This document shows positions 41,427 through 47,595 of a stretch of DNA of 47,595 bases, in pieces (the first letter of the stretch is position 1; the number at the start of each line of letters is the position of its first letter). Under the pieces are notes generated by a model. The model made no database searches and had not been told where the DNA came from. It was given only the letters and a program-made list of their open reading frames with translations. The stretch covers positions 1 to 47,595 of the forward strand of contig ONQM01000002.1 of assembly GCA_900319955.1 (NCBI GenBank), given 5' to 3'. The position numbers were made by a program, and so were the translations under genes. Source of the DNA: an uncultured Eubacteriales bacterium (GTDB lineage Bacteria > Bacillota_I > Bacilli_A > RF39 > UBA660).

Positions 41427-41726
41427 ATGGAACTTTATGATACATTTAAATATTTAGTTGGAGGATATTATGGAATAGAAAATATGGATGAATATCCTTT
41501 AAAAGAATATATTTTAAAAGATATAGAAAATTATATTTTAAATTTTATTGAAGTTAATAATATGGATATAGACTATTTAGAAGAAAAAGAAAAAATAAAT
41601 TATGAATTATCACTTAAGACTAAACTTCAAGATTCACTTCTTGTTCTTCCTAAAATAGATGCTCCAATGGAACTTGTACTTCTTGTCAAGAAAAGAATAA
41701 AAAATCTTAAAGAAGAAGAAAAATAG
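41427..41726 (+). CDS. Hypothetical helical protein
   Basis: 99 residues from ATG 41427, behind AGAGGCGATAAT; ATG 41400 lies in the promoter (TGTTAGAAT). It is a soluble, acidic, mostly helical protein (YLVGGYYGIENMDEYPLK; NYILNFIEVNNMDIDYLEE) that I do not recognise. It ends against a convergent ABC permease gene with 3 bases between stop codons. Confidence 0.6.
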   Translation: MELYDTFKYLVGGYYGIENMDEYPLKEYILKDIENYILNFIEVNNMDIDYLEEKEKINYELSLKTKLQDSLLVLPKIDAPMELVLLVKKRIKNLKEEEK

Positions 41727-41750
41727 CACTTACTTTAGTACTATTTTTTT
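41719..41750. terminator. Bidirectional terminator between convergent genes
   Basis: AAAATAG pairs with CTATTTT and ACT with AGT inside, 6-nt loop, T-rich on both strands. Both stop codons lie within it. Confidence 0.8.
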
Positions 41751-42467
41751 CTTTATAATTATAATTATTTCATATAACATAAATGAAAGTATCATAAGTA
41801 TAATAATAGATGTAATTATTAGGGTTATATTAAATACACTTGTACCATAATTAATTAGATATCCAAGACCGTTTTTGCTTACAAGAAGTTCACCAGTTAC
41901 TCCTCCAATAAACGTCATGGACATGTTTATACTAAATGCATCTATTATATTTTCTATATTACTAGGTAAATATGCATATTTATAAATATCATATTTAGTT
42001 CCATTAAAACTTTTAATAAGCAAGATATAATCTTTATTTGTATTCTTAAAACTGTTATATATATTAATTGTTGTTACAAAAACTCCTATTAGTACTGACA
42101 TAATAATTATTGATTTTATTGATGCTCCAAAAATTAAGATAATGAGTGGGGCAAGTGCTACTTTAGGAAGTGCATTTAAAACTGTTAAGAATGGATCTAT
42201 TACTTTTTCTATAGTGCTATTATTAATAAGTATACTTGCAAATATAAATGAAAGTGATGAACTAATTATAAATGATATTATAACTTCAAATAGTGTTACA
42301 AAGGTATTAATAAATAATTTATTTGTTTTTAGAAGATCTATTAAGCATTTAAGTATTTCTAGTGGACTACTAAATAAAAATACATTTATTATATTTAAAC
42401 TTGCGAGAAGCTGCCATATAAATATTATAGAAATAATAATTATAAATCTTATTAATTTAATCTTCAT
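41730..42467 (-). CDS. ABC transporter permease, NitT/TauT type
   Basis: A 245-residue inner-membrane permease with six helices. The cytoplasmic coupling loop (SFNGTKYDIYKYAYLPSNI) is where the EAA motif lies, and FIGGVTGELLVSKNGLGYLI is the standard C-terminal permease segment. It belongs with importers of nitrate, sulfonates, thiamine precursors or similar small anions or amines; no substrate-binding protein is visible in the window. It starts inside the end of the ATPase fragment (11-base overlap). Because the ATPase gene is cut, the importer is probably not functional unless another ATPase serves it. Confidence 0.9.
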   Translation of the reverse strand: MKIKLIRFIIIISIIFIWQLLASLNIINVFLFSSPLEILKCLIDLLKTNKLFINTFVTLFEVIISFIISSSLSFIFASILINNSTIEKVIDPFLTVLNALPKVALAPLIILIFGASIKSIIIMSVLIGVFVTTINIYNSFKNTNKDYILLIKSFNGTKYDIYKYAYLPSNIENIIDAFSINMSMTFIGGVTGELLVSKNGLGYLINYGTSVFNITLIITSIIILMILSFMLYEIIIIIKKKIVLK

Positions 42468-42792
42468 ATTTCATATTCCTTAATATTTTATTAACATAAA
42501 TTCTAAAGTTTTCTTTTAATCTTGCATTGCTAGGTGTATCCCAGTCTCTATTAATTGTATAACTTTTTATAAATTTACCATTTCTTAATAAATAAATTTT
42601 GTGAGACATACTAACAGCTTCTTCAATATCATGAGTAACAATTATGCCTGATTTTTTGTTTTTCTTAAGCTCATTTACTATATCATTTTCAATATTAAGT
42701 TTAGTGTTATAATCAATTTTTGAAAGAGGCTCATCAAGAAGTACTATTTTTGGGTTTAACATAAGAGTCCTAATTAATGCAACTCTTTGAGA
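42457..42792 (-). pseudogene. ABC transporter ATPase, C-terminal part cut by the mobile element
   Basis: On the minus strand from about 42792 to TAA 42457 it reads SQRVALIRTL, MLNPKIVLLDEPLS (Walker B) and VTHDIEEAVSMSHKIYLLR (H loop and the NitT/TauT-type HDIEEA motif). Everything before the signature, including Walker A and LSGG, is missing: right at the Q-R-V of the signature end the sequence changes to mobile-element DNA, with a stop codon at 42793-42795. The ATG at 42762 is internal, so no functional ATPase is made here. The missing half should lie beyond the right end of the window if this is a simple insertion. Confidence 0.9.
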
Positions 42793-42893
42793 TTAGTGAA
42801 GACACTTTTTAACTTTTTTCCTTATTTTATTAGTGTTTAAGTGTGGCATGATACAGCCACTAATTTTAGTTTAACTTTAAATTTTTAATAGAG

Positions 42894-43754
42894 TTATTTA
42901 TTTTCAATTAATTTATTATCATCTTTATATTGGTAGTCTAAGGCATTTTCTTTTGAAATAGCAGATGTTTTTGTTTCCTCTTCATATACATCTCTTGCAC
43001 CTTTAGCGACTCTTCCACCACGAGCAGCAACTTTCATATTTTCATTTAATCCTTGTGGATGCTCCTTTTTAGCAATATCACGAGCAGCAATTTCGCCAAT
43101 GTTAGTTAAAGCAATTTCAATATCGGTCATGTTATCTCTTAATGATTCTTTTCTTATGCCTTTATATGCTTTATATTCACTTGCTTTCATTCCAGACCAA
43201 CCTTTGTATATTTCATTTGTAAGTAGAGCATATTCAACAGGTTTTTTAATGCCACCATCTTTCCATATATCAGTTAGTTTAAATCTATCAACAATACCAT
43301 TTAACCTTTTCTTAATCCATTCATCACTATAACCTTTATTACGATAATAATTTACTGCACGATTAATTGCTAACTCTGGATCAAATACTTCATTTATTCT
43401 TTCATTACCCAAATTTGCTAGCCAAATCTTAAATGGCTCTGCTTTAGCACTAGGAACTGATTCTACCAATCTAAAAATTCCTTTTGTATCTAAAGTATCA
43501 GTTTTATAAAACTTTCCATCTTTTAAAGATTGTAATTTCAGTTGGTTAGTATTACTAACCAACTCACTTCCTTCTTCTTTTAATTTGCTTTTTAACCATT
43601 TCCAATAGTTTCTAGATTTATCATAGTCATTATCTGTTAATGCACCAATAACATCAATTACACTAAAGTAATATTCTTCTTTTTCACTATCCCAAAAACT
43701 TCTAATTTCTTTTTCTTCAAATAGATTAGTAATTGTTTGTAATTTATTATTCAT
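42894..43754 (-). CDS. BRO-N domain protein (phage antirepressor-like)
   Basis: A 286-residue minus-strand protein. The N-terminal half (about 15-130) is a BRO-N domain (IRSFWDSEKEEYYFSVIDVI, GIFRLVESVPSAKAEPFKIWLA, split around the middle), the same module as in phage antirepressors. The rest (about 130-286) contains WIKKRLNGIVDRFKLTDIW, KGWSGMKASEYKAYKGI and MTDIEIALTNIGEIAARDI, a well-kept extension typical of proteins carried on gut Bacillota elements. It probably binds DNA and controls the element. Start ATG 43754 follows GAGAGGATGTGAT. It follows the recombinase gene by 49 bases. Confidence 0.85.
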   Translation of the reverse strand: MNNKLQTITNLFEEKEIRSFWDSEKEEYYFSVIDVIGALTDNDYDKSRNYWKWLKSKLKEEGSELVSNTNQLKLQSLKDGKFYKTDTLDTKGIFRLVESVPSAKAEPFKIWLANLGNERINEVFDPELAINRAVNYYRNKGYSDEWIKKRLNGIVDRFKLTDIWKDGGIKKPVEYALLTNEIYKGWSGMKASEYKAYKGIRKESLRDNMTDIEIALTNIGEIAARDIAKKEHPQGLNENMKVAARGGRVAKGARDVYEEETKTSAISKENALDYQYKDDNKLIENK

Positions 43755-43803
43755 TAATTATCACATCCTCTCTATCAATATTTGGTTATGTAATAGTAGA
43801 GAA

Positions 43804-45417
43804 TTATTCAAAATTCCATTTGATTTGAATATCTCTACTATTTGTTTCTTCATTTAACTTTCCAATATAGATTTTATCTATAAATTCATCAACAATAACT
43901 CTATTTAATTCTTCTAATTTTTGATATTTATTAAATATCTCTTTATTATTCTTTGAAGATTCTTCTTTCATTTTGTAATAAGCAATTTCATTATTAATAG
44001 ATTTAATTTGGTCTTTATAGGTATCTTCATCATTATTATAATTTGTAATCAAATCTTTAAATTGTTCTGGTGTAACAACACCATTGACTTTATCTTCATA
44101 AAGATTTCTTAAATAATTTCTTGTTTTAGAAATTTTATTATTAATATCATCTCGTTGTTTTTCTAAAGATATAATTTTTTTATTAAATCTATTTTCTTTC
44201 TTTTTTGAATCTAAATTTTCCAATTCAATCTCATCATAAAACTTTTGAATCTTCTTATTAATTGCATCTAATACTAGATTTGCAAGTTCATCATATCTAA
44301 TTGAAGACTTATTTATGCAATCATCATAGCCATCACGATTTCCAGAACATACTAGATACTCATGTTTAGTAGAGTTCTTTTTCCTCATATAATGCTCACA
44401 TTCTAAACAAAATACTTTACCAGAGAAGATATGAACAACACCTGTCGCTTTCATAGGTTTAGTTCTTTCTTTCATAGCAATTTGGACTTTACTAAATGTT
44501 TCTTCATCAATGATAGCTTCGTGTGTGTTTTCAATTTTTATCCATTCGCTTTTATCTTTATTTCTAATCTTATGATTTTTATAACTAATAGTAGTTCTTT
44601 TACCTTGTATTAAATGTCCTAGATAAACTTCATTTGTTAAAATAGTTTTAATAGCATTAGTAGTCCATTTTATTTCTTCACGAGGTCTATTACTAATTAC
44701 ATTTAATTTAATACCTTTTCGGTATTTATAAAGTGAAGGGCAAGGTATTTCTTTACTATTTAAGTATTTAGCAATACCCGTAAATCCTAAACCTGTTAGA
44801 TATAGATTATAGATATTTTTTACAATTTCAGAAGCAACTGGATCTACTATTAATTTGTTATTATCATTTGGATCAATTTCATAACCAAATGAGGCGAAAG
44901 GAGAAATGAATTCTCCTTGCTTCATTTTGGAATTAAAAGCACTTCTTATATTGTTTGAAACATCTTCCAAGTACCATTCATTAACCAGACCATTTATTTG
45001 TCTTGATTTCTTATTACCTAGAATTTCAGTATCAGCATTATCAGATAAACCGATAAACCTAATATTCCATTCTTTAAACTTGTTATTGATATATTTTTCA
45101 ACAATTTCCATATCTCTTGAAAATCTTGATTGACTTTTACATAATACAATATCAAGTTTTCTGTTTTCACAATCTCTAATTAATCTTTCAAATTCAGGTC
45201 TATAAGTTCCAGCACCAGATAAATCTTCATCACAATACTCATCAATTAAGGCAAATTCAGGATGCCTATTAACATAGTCAATAAGCATATTTCTTTGATT
45301 CTTAATAGATTCGCTATCATCTTCTTTATTTGTTTTATCTCTGTCTTCATTAGATAATCTTAAATAAATACCAACTCTTAATACTTTCTTACTCTCAACA
45401 CTCTCCATTTCATTCAT
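43804..45417 (-). CDS. Large serine recombinase
   Basis: 537 residues from ATG 45417, behind GGAGGTAATAG; a longer frame upstream is rejected. The resolvase domain has catalytic Ser22 in YLRLSNED, then SIKNQRNML and LCKSQSRFSRDME. The recombinase domain (about 180-290) follows, then a zinc ribbon with Cys in VFCLECEHY and LVCSGNRDGYDDC, and a long coiled coil (about 400-490). This is the layout of TndX/TnpX-type integrases that insert and excise circular elements at short core sites. It probably inserted the element into the ABC ATPase gene. Coupled with the tiny genes upstream and the BRO-N gene downstream. Confidence 0.93.
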   Translation of the reverse strand: MNEMESVESKKVLRVGIYLRLSNEDRDKTNKEDDSESIKNQRNMLIDYVNRHPEFALIDEYCDEDLSGAGTYRPEFERLIRDCENRKLDIVLCKSQSRFSRDMEIVEKYINNKFKEWNIRFIGLSDNADTEILGNKKSRQINGLVNEWYLEDVSNNIRSAFNSKMKQGEFISPFASFGYEIDPNDNNKLIVDPVASEIVKNIYNLYLTGLGFTGIAKYLNSKEIPCPSLYKYRKGIKLNVISNRPREEIKWTTNAIKTILTNEVYLGHLIQGKRTTISYKNHKIRNKDKSEWIKIENTHEAIIDEETFSKVQIAMKERTKPMKATGVVHIFSGKVFCLECEHYMRKKNSTKHEYLVCSGNRDGYDDCINKSSIRYDELANLVLDAINKKIQKFYDEIELENLDSKKKENRFNKKIISLEKQRDDINNKISKTRNYLRNLYEDKVNGVVTPEQFKDLITNYNNDEDTYKDQIKSINNEIAYYKMKEESSKNNKEIFNKYQKLEELNRVIVDEFIDKIYIGKLNEETNSRDIQIKWNFE

Positions 45418-45488
45418 AACTATTACCTCCAATTCTAAGGTAATAATTAAGTTTAAAGTTAAACTTATAACCAATACCATTATAACAT

Positions 45489-45614
45489 TTATTCAGAATA
45501 ATTAACATTAAACTCCAACAATTCAATGATTTTATACAACTTTTTATTAACTATTTCTTTTAGTTTAGTATCAGTTAAATCTTTATCTACAATATCTATA
45601 ATATTGTACTTCAT
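45489..45614 (-). CDS. Small element-borne protein, 41 residues
   Basis: ATG 45614 is preceded by AAAGGAG at good spacing. The product MKYNIIDIVDKDLTDTKLKE...NVNYSE is charged, helical and soluble. It lies between the recombinase and the relaxase, where similar small proteins occur in related elements. A helper or regulator of excision is possible, with no direct evidence. A longer frame upstream is not used, as it lacks a site. Confidence 0.7.
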   Translation of the reverse strand: MKYNIIDIVDKDLTDTKLKEIVNKKLYKIIELLEFNVNYSE

Positions 45615-45633
45615 TGTTAAACTCCTTTCATGC

Positions 45634-45690
45634 TCAAGTTTGAGAGATAAAAAGACTATTGTAATAACTTTTTTGTAAATTTTTCTCCAT
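45634..45690 (-). CDS. Tiny element-borne gene, 18 residues
   Basis: ATG 45690 sits behind GGAGGATTGATATT, one of the best ribosome sites in the element. The product is MEKNLQKSYYNSLFISQT. Its stop is 20 bases before the next start. It may be a leader peptide regulating the genes below it, or a real micro-protein. Confidence 0.45.
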   Translation of the reverse strand: MEKNLQKSYYNSLFISQT

Positions 45691-45777
45691 AATATCAATC
45701 CTCCAATCATTACTAAATTTATAATTTTATTTTGGTACATTTTTTATAAAAAGGTTATTATTAATTTTATTATCACA

Positions 45778-45807
45778 TTTATACAACACATAATTTTTTG
45801 GTTACAA
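45778..45807 (-). promoter_or_regulatory. Promoter of the recombinase operon (minus strand)
   Basis: On the minus strand TTGTAA (45802-45807), 18-base spacer, TATAAA (45778-45783), about 88 bases before the 18-codon gene. Confidence 0.6.
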
Positions 45808-45838
45808 AAGTCTTTTTAAAATATTAAGAGTTAAATAC

Positions 45839-47299
45839 TTACATTCCTATTTCAAAATCATCTGATTTATCTTTTTCTGGTCTTTCATACTTACGATTTA
45901 CTTCCCCTGCATAATATTCCATTTCATTATAGTCAATATCATAATTTTTAGAGAAGTGAAGACCAATTTTATGACCTAAAGCTCTGCAAATCTTATCACA
46001 AAAGTTAAACATCTTTTCTTTAAAGTTATTAAATGTTTCTTGTATTTCAGTAACTTTATCTTCTAACTTTTTAATAATAGAATCTTTTTCTTTGATGACC
46101 ATCTTTTGTTTAGATATAGTTTGTTGTTGTTCATAAATTCTAGTATCTCGTTCTTTAATAGCACGACCATCTTTTAATTTATTATTCTCACTTTGAAGAT
46201 GTCCTACTTTAGTAGCAAGTTCATCAATCAATACATCTTTTTGTTTAATAACATTCTTATTATTAGAGTTTTGTTTTTGAATCTTCTTAGAATAATCAAT
46301 CAAATTGTTGATATCTTCATCTTTATAACCGATTACTTTTCTTTTTACAGGATTTAAAACTTCTTTTGAATCTATTTCAGAAATTTCTTTTGCAGTTTCA
46401 ATCTCAATTTCATTTAATTTTTTATTTCTTTCAAACTCAATTTTCATTTCTTCAATTTGTTCATTTAAATCCTCAATCTCTTTTTTAGCTTTGGTTATAT
46501 GATGCTTATTATCTCCAATGTTGCCTCTGAACAACTTGTATCCTTTTTCAGTAATATATTTATTGTAATCATCTTGTATTTTTGCATAAGATACTTTACC
46601 ACCTAATGCTTTCCAAAACTGATCACAGTTTAAAAATTTTCCTTTTTCAATTTTTAAAATATTCTTACCGTTCTCATCTTTCTTTTGAACTGGGTACATT
46701 TTTTTATTTCCTTTTTTGTCTATACCTTCTCGATAAATTATATTTCCGTTTGAATCTGTTTCAAAAACTTTTCTTCTAACTTCATCTACGATTGGCATAA
46801 AATAAAAGTGCATGTGTGGAGTATCTTCATCGTAATGAACTTCTGCATAAACTATATTGTCTTTTCCAACAAGTTCTTCTAAAAAGTTATAACTATCTTT
46901 AAAAAAATCTTTAACTTTTTCTGGAATATCTTCATCACTTTTTATATCAGGAACATAAATAGGTTTTCCTTTATTTTTTCCTACTTGCTGAATCCTATCA
47001 CTTGCTTTAAACTTCATTCCCAAACTTTGAAAAAATTCTTTTCCACTTGTAACGATAGCACCATTTAATAAATTGGTATTCTTGCCATCATTATAATATA
47101 TTTTATTTTCTTTTAATTTAGAATAGACTTGCTCTTGTAAAGTTGGTTTAGTAAGTGGTACAAAACTATAATTAAATTCAGTTCTATCTTTATCATAATT
47201 ACCTGTACCTTTTCTTTGAGTAAGCTCTACACCAAGTCCACCTAAATCTTTCGCTTTATATTTGCTTTCAAATCTCAAAACTTGATTTCCATCGTACAT
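45839..47299 (-). CDS. MOBV (Mob/Pre) relaxase
   Basis: 486 residues on the minus strand from ATG 47299 behind AAGGAGGTG. The N-terminal Mob_Pre relaxase domain (about 1-240) has the metal-binding histidine motif HYDEDTPHMH (His155, Asp157, His162, His164). Long coiled coils (about 250-430) and a C-terminal domain with a DKICRALGHKIGLHF segment follow. Relaxases nick oriT and stay attached to the transferred strand; this one could let the element be mobilised by a conjugative helper. The region just upstream (47353-47410) is a candidate oriT. It is longer than pMV158 MobM's core because of the coiled coils but in the normal range for the family. Confidence 0.92.
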   Translation of the reverse strand: MYDGNQVLRFESKYKAKDLGGLGVELTQRKGTGNYDKDRTEFNYSFVPLTKPTLQEQVYSKLKENKIYYNDGKNTNLLNGAIVTSGKEFFQSLGMKFKASDRIQQVGKNKGKPIYVPDIKSDEDIPEKVKDFFKDSYNFLEELVGKDNIVYAEVHYDEDTPHMHFYFMPIVDEVRRKVFETDSNGNIIYREGIDKKGNKKMYPVQKKDENGKNILKIEKGKFLNCDQFWKALGGKVSYAKIQDDYNKYITEKGYKLFRGNIGDNKHHITKAKKEIEDLNEQIEEMKIEFERNKKLNEIEIETAKEISEIDSKEVLNPVKRKVIGYKDEDINNLIDYSKKIQKQNSNNKNVIKQKDVLIDELATKVGHLQSENNKLKDGRAIKERDTRIYEQQQTISKQKMVIKEKDSIIKKLEDKVTEIQETFNNFKEKMFNFCDKICRALGHKIGLHFSKNYDIDYNEMEYYAGEVNRKYERPEKDKSDDFEIGM

Positions 47300-47352
47300 T
47301 TTTACACCTCCTTGCTGTACTTCTTTAGTAGAAAGGTCACCCTAAAAACCCC

Positions 47353-47410
47353 TTTGCTTGTTTATTTGCAAATGCCTAAGCAGTAGCAAAGGCAAATGCT
47401 TATAAACAAG
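47353..47410. repeat. Nested inverted repeats upstream of the relaxase; candidate oriT
   Basis: CTTGTTTAT (47358-47366) and ATAAACAAG (47402-47410) form a perfect 9-bp inverted repeat. CTTTGC (47353-47358) and GCAAAG (47387-47392) form another, and GCAAATGC occurs twice as a direct repeat (47369, 47393). MOBV origins lie just upstream of the mob gene and contain such repeats. No nick site is identified by comparison. Confidence 0.5.
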
Positions 47411-47411
47411 A

Positions 47412-47448
47412 TTAAATAATAACTATCTACTAGATACTTATTATTTAA
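47412..47448. repeat. 37-base near-perfect palindrome
   Basis: TTAAATAATAA (47412-47422) pairs with TTATTATTTAA (47438-47448), with ATCTA/TAGAT inside. Symmetric; no T-run. Confidence 0.75.
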
Positions 47449-47450
47449 TA

Positions 47451-47487
47451 AATTATTAAAAGTGATTTAAAAATCATTTTAATAATT
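47451..47487. repeat. Second long palindrome
   Basis: AATTATTAAAA (47451-47461) pairs with TTTTAATAATT (47477-47487), with TGATTT/AAATCA inside and one bulged G. Confidence 0.75.
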
Positions 47488-47523
47488 GTAAAAATATTCA
47501 CTATCGCCACTTGGTACCATATA

Positions 47524-47572
47524 AGTGTAATTAGTAAATCCATTGATCAGGATTGAAAATTACACTCTTTTT
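47524..47572 (+). terminator. Hairpin with T-run near the right edge
   Basis: AGTGTAATT pairs with AATTACACT (47524-47532 with 47558-47566), AATCC with GGATT inside, followed by CTTTTT. It may end a plus-strand transcript or be part of an element site. Confidence 0.5.
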
Positions 47573-47595
47573 GTTATTATGGAAGTGATTGGATA

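Larger units (their letters stand above)
42793..47595. mobile_element. Integrative mobilizable element with serine recombinase and MOBV relaxase
   Basis: The left end is the break in the ABC ATPase gene near 42793. All genes point left: BRO-N protein, large serine recombinase, two tiny genes, then relaxase. Recombinase plus relaxase without visible transfer genes indicates a mobilizable rather than self-transferring element, unless more genes lie beyond the window. Near its left end, GTGGC/GCCAC (42842-42860) and TTAGTG/CACTAA form inverted repeats. 47300-47595 has no gene but holds a candidate oriT and three palindromes. The right boundary is outside the window. Cargo is not visible here. 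Confidence 0.8.

Noticed and set aside
42143-42483. Plus-strand frame over the ABC permease.
   Set aside because: Antisense shadow of the permease gene; hydrophobic by complementarity only.

Overview
The window is AT-rich (about 30% GC or lower) bacterial chromosome with densely packed genes, strong GGAGG or GGTGAT-type ribosome binding sites, TATAAT-type promoters, many ribosomal-protein, tRNA-synthetase and (p)ppGpp genes, a fused SecDF, YneF and YqeY. UGA is used as a stop and TGG as Trp, so the code is the standard bacterial one and not the Mycoplasma code. This fits an uncultured gut Bacillota/Mycoplasmatota-like lineage (RF39-type Bacilli). That placement is an inference from gene style; no rRNA is present.

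Region by region: 1-1428 is eroded accessory DNA (a truncated Rpn-type nuclease, a glycine-rich surface-protein pseudogene with two stops, and an isolated terminator). 1429-7352 is housekeeping: rpmG-efp, deoD, the M16 pair ymfF/ymfH linked to EF-P modification, convergent rpmB, an rRNA methyltransferase-like gene and a RluA pseudouridine synthase. 7379-12800 holds an orphan gene behind a perfect consensus promoter, tRNA-Gln(CUG), gltX, thyA, tRNA-Glu(CUC) and a 615-residue orphan. 12821-14974 is murI, a C26 amidotransferase, yceD and rpmF. This L32 carries a short N-terminal extension resembling the Prp-cleaved leader of L27. 15067-20992 is secDF-rel-dtd-AI-2E transporter. 21035-29158 holds an orphan, hisS, a small membrane protein, a transposase relic, yigZ, a second AI-2E transporter, yqeY, a nuclease-fold gene, an Hpt-REC phosphotransfer protein and a stand-alone Clp-type AAA+ ATPase.

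29178-29659 looks like an independent structured non-coding RNA of about 450 nt, with its own promoter and a strong terminator; I could not assign it to a family. 29755-33843 holds an InlB-repeat membrane protein, yneF, proS, a 48-residue coupled gene, a membrane thioredoxin and a PH-like protein. 33888-34998 is tRNA-Cys followed by layered relics of a tyrosine integrase and an IS1182-type transposase. 34999-41726 is a phosphohexomutase, a triply broken S66 peptidase, an acyl-CoA-synthetase-like enzyme and a hybrid histidine kinase whose signal could pass to the Hpt-REC protein.

From about 42793 to the window end lies an integrative mobilizable element (BRO-N protein, large serine recombinase, two tiny genes, MOBV relaxase, a candidate oriT and palindromes). 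It has cut a NitT/TauT-type ABC ATPase gene at its signature motif. The element runs off the right edge, so the missing half of the ATPase gene should lie further right.

The best candidates for something undescribed are the unassigned RNA, the leader-bearing L32, the two orphan proteins near the tRNA-Gln/gltX/tRNA-Glu cluster, and the stand-alone AAA+/Hpt-REC pair.
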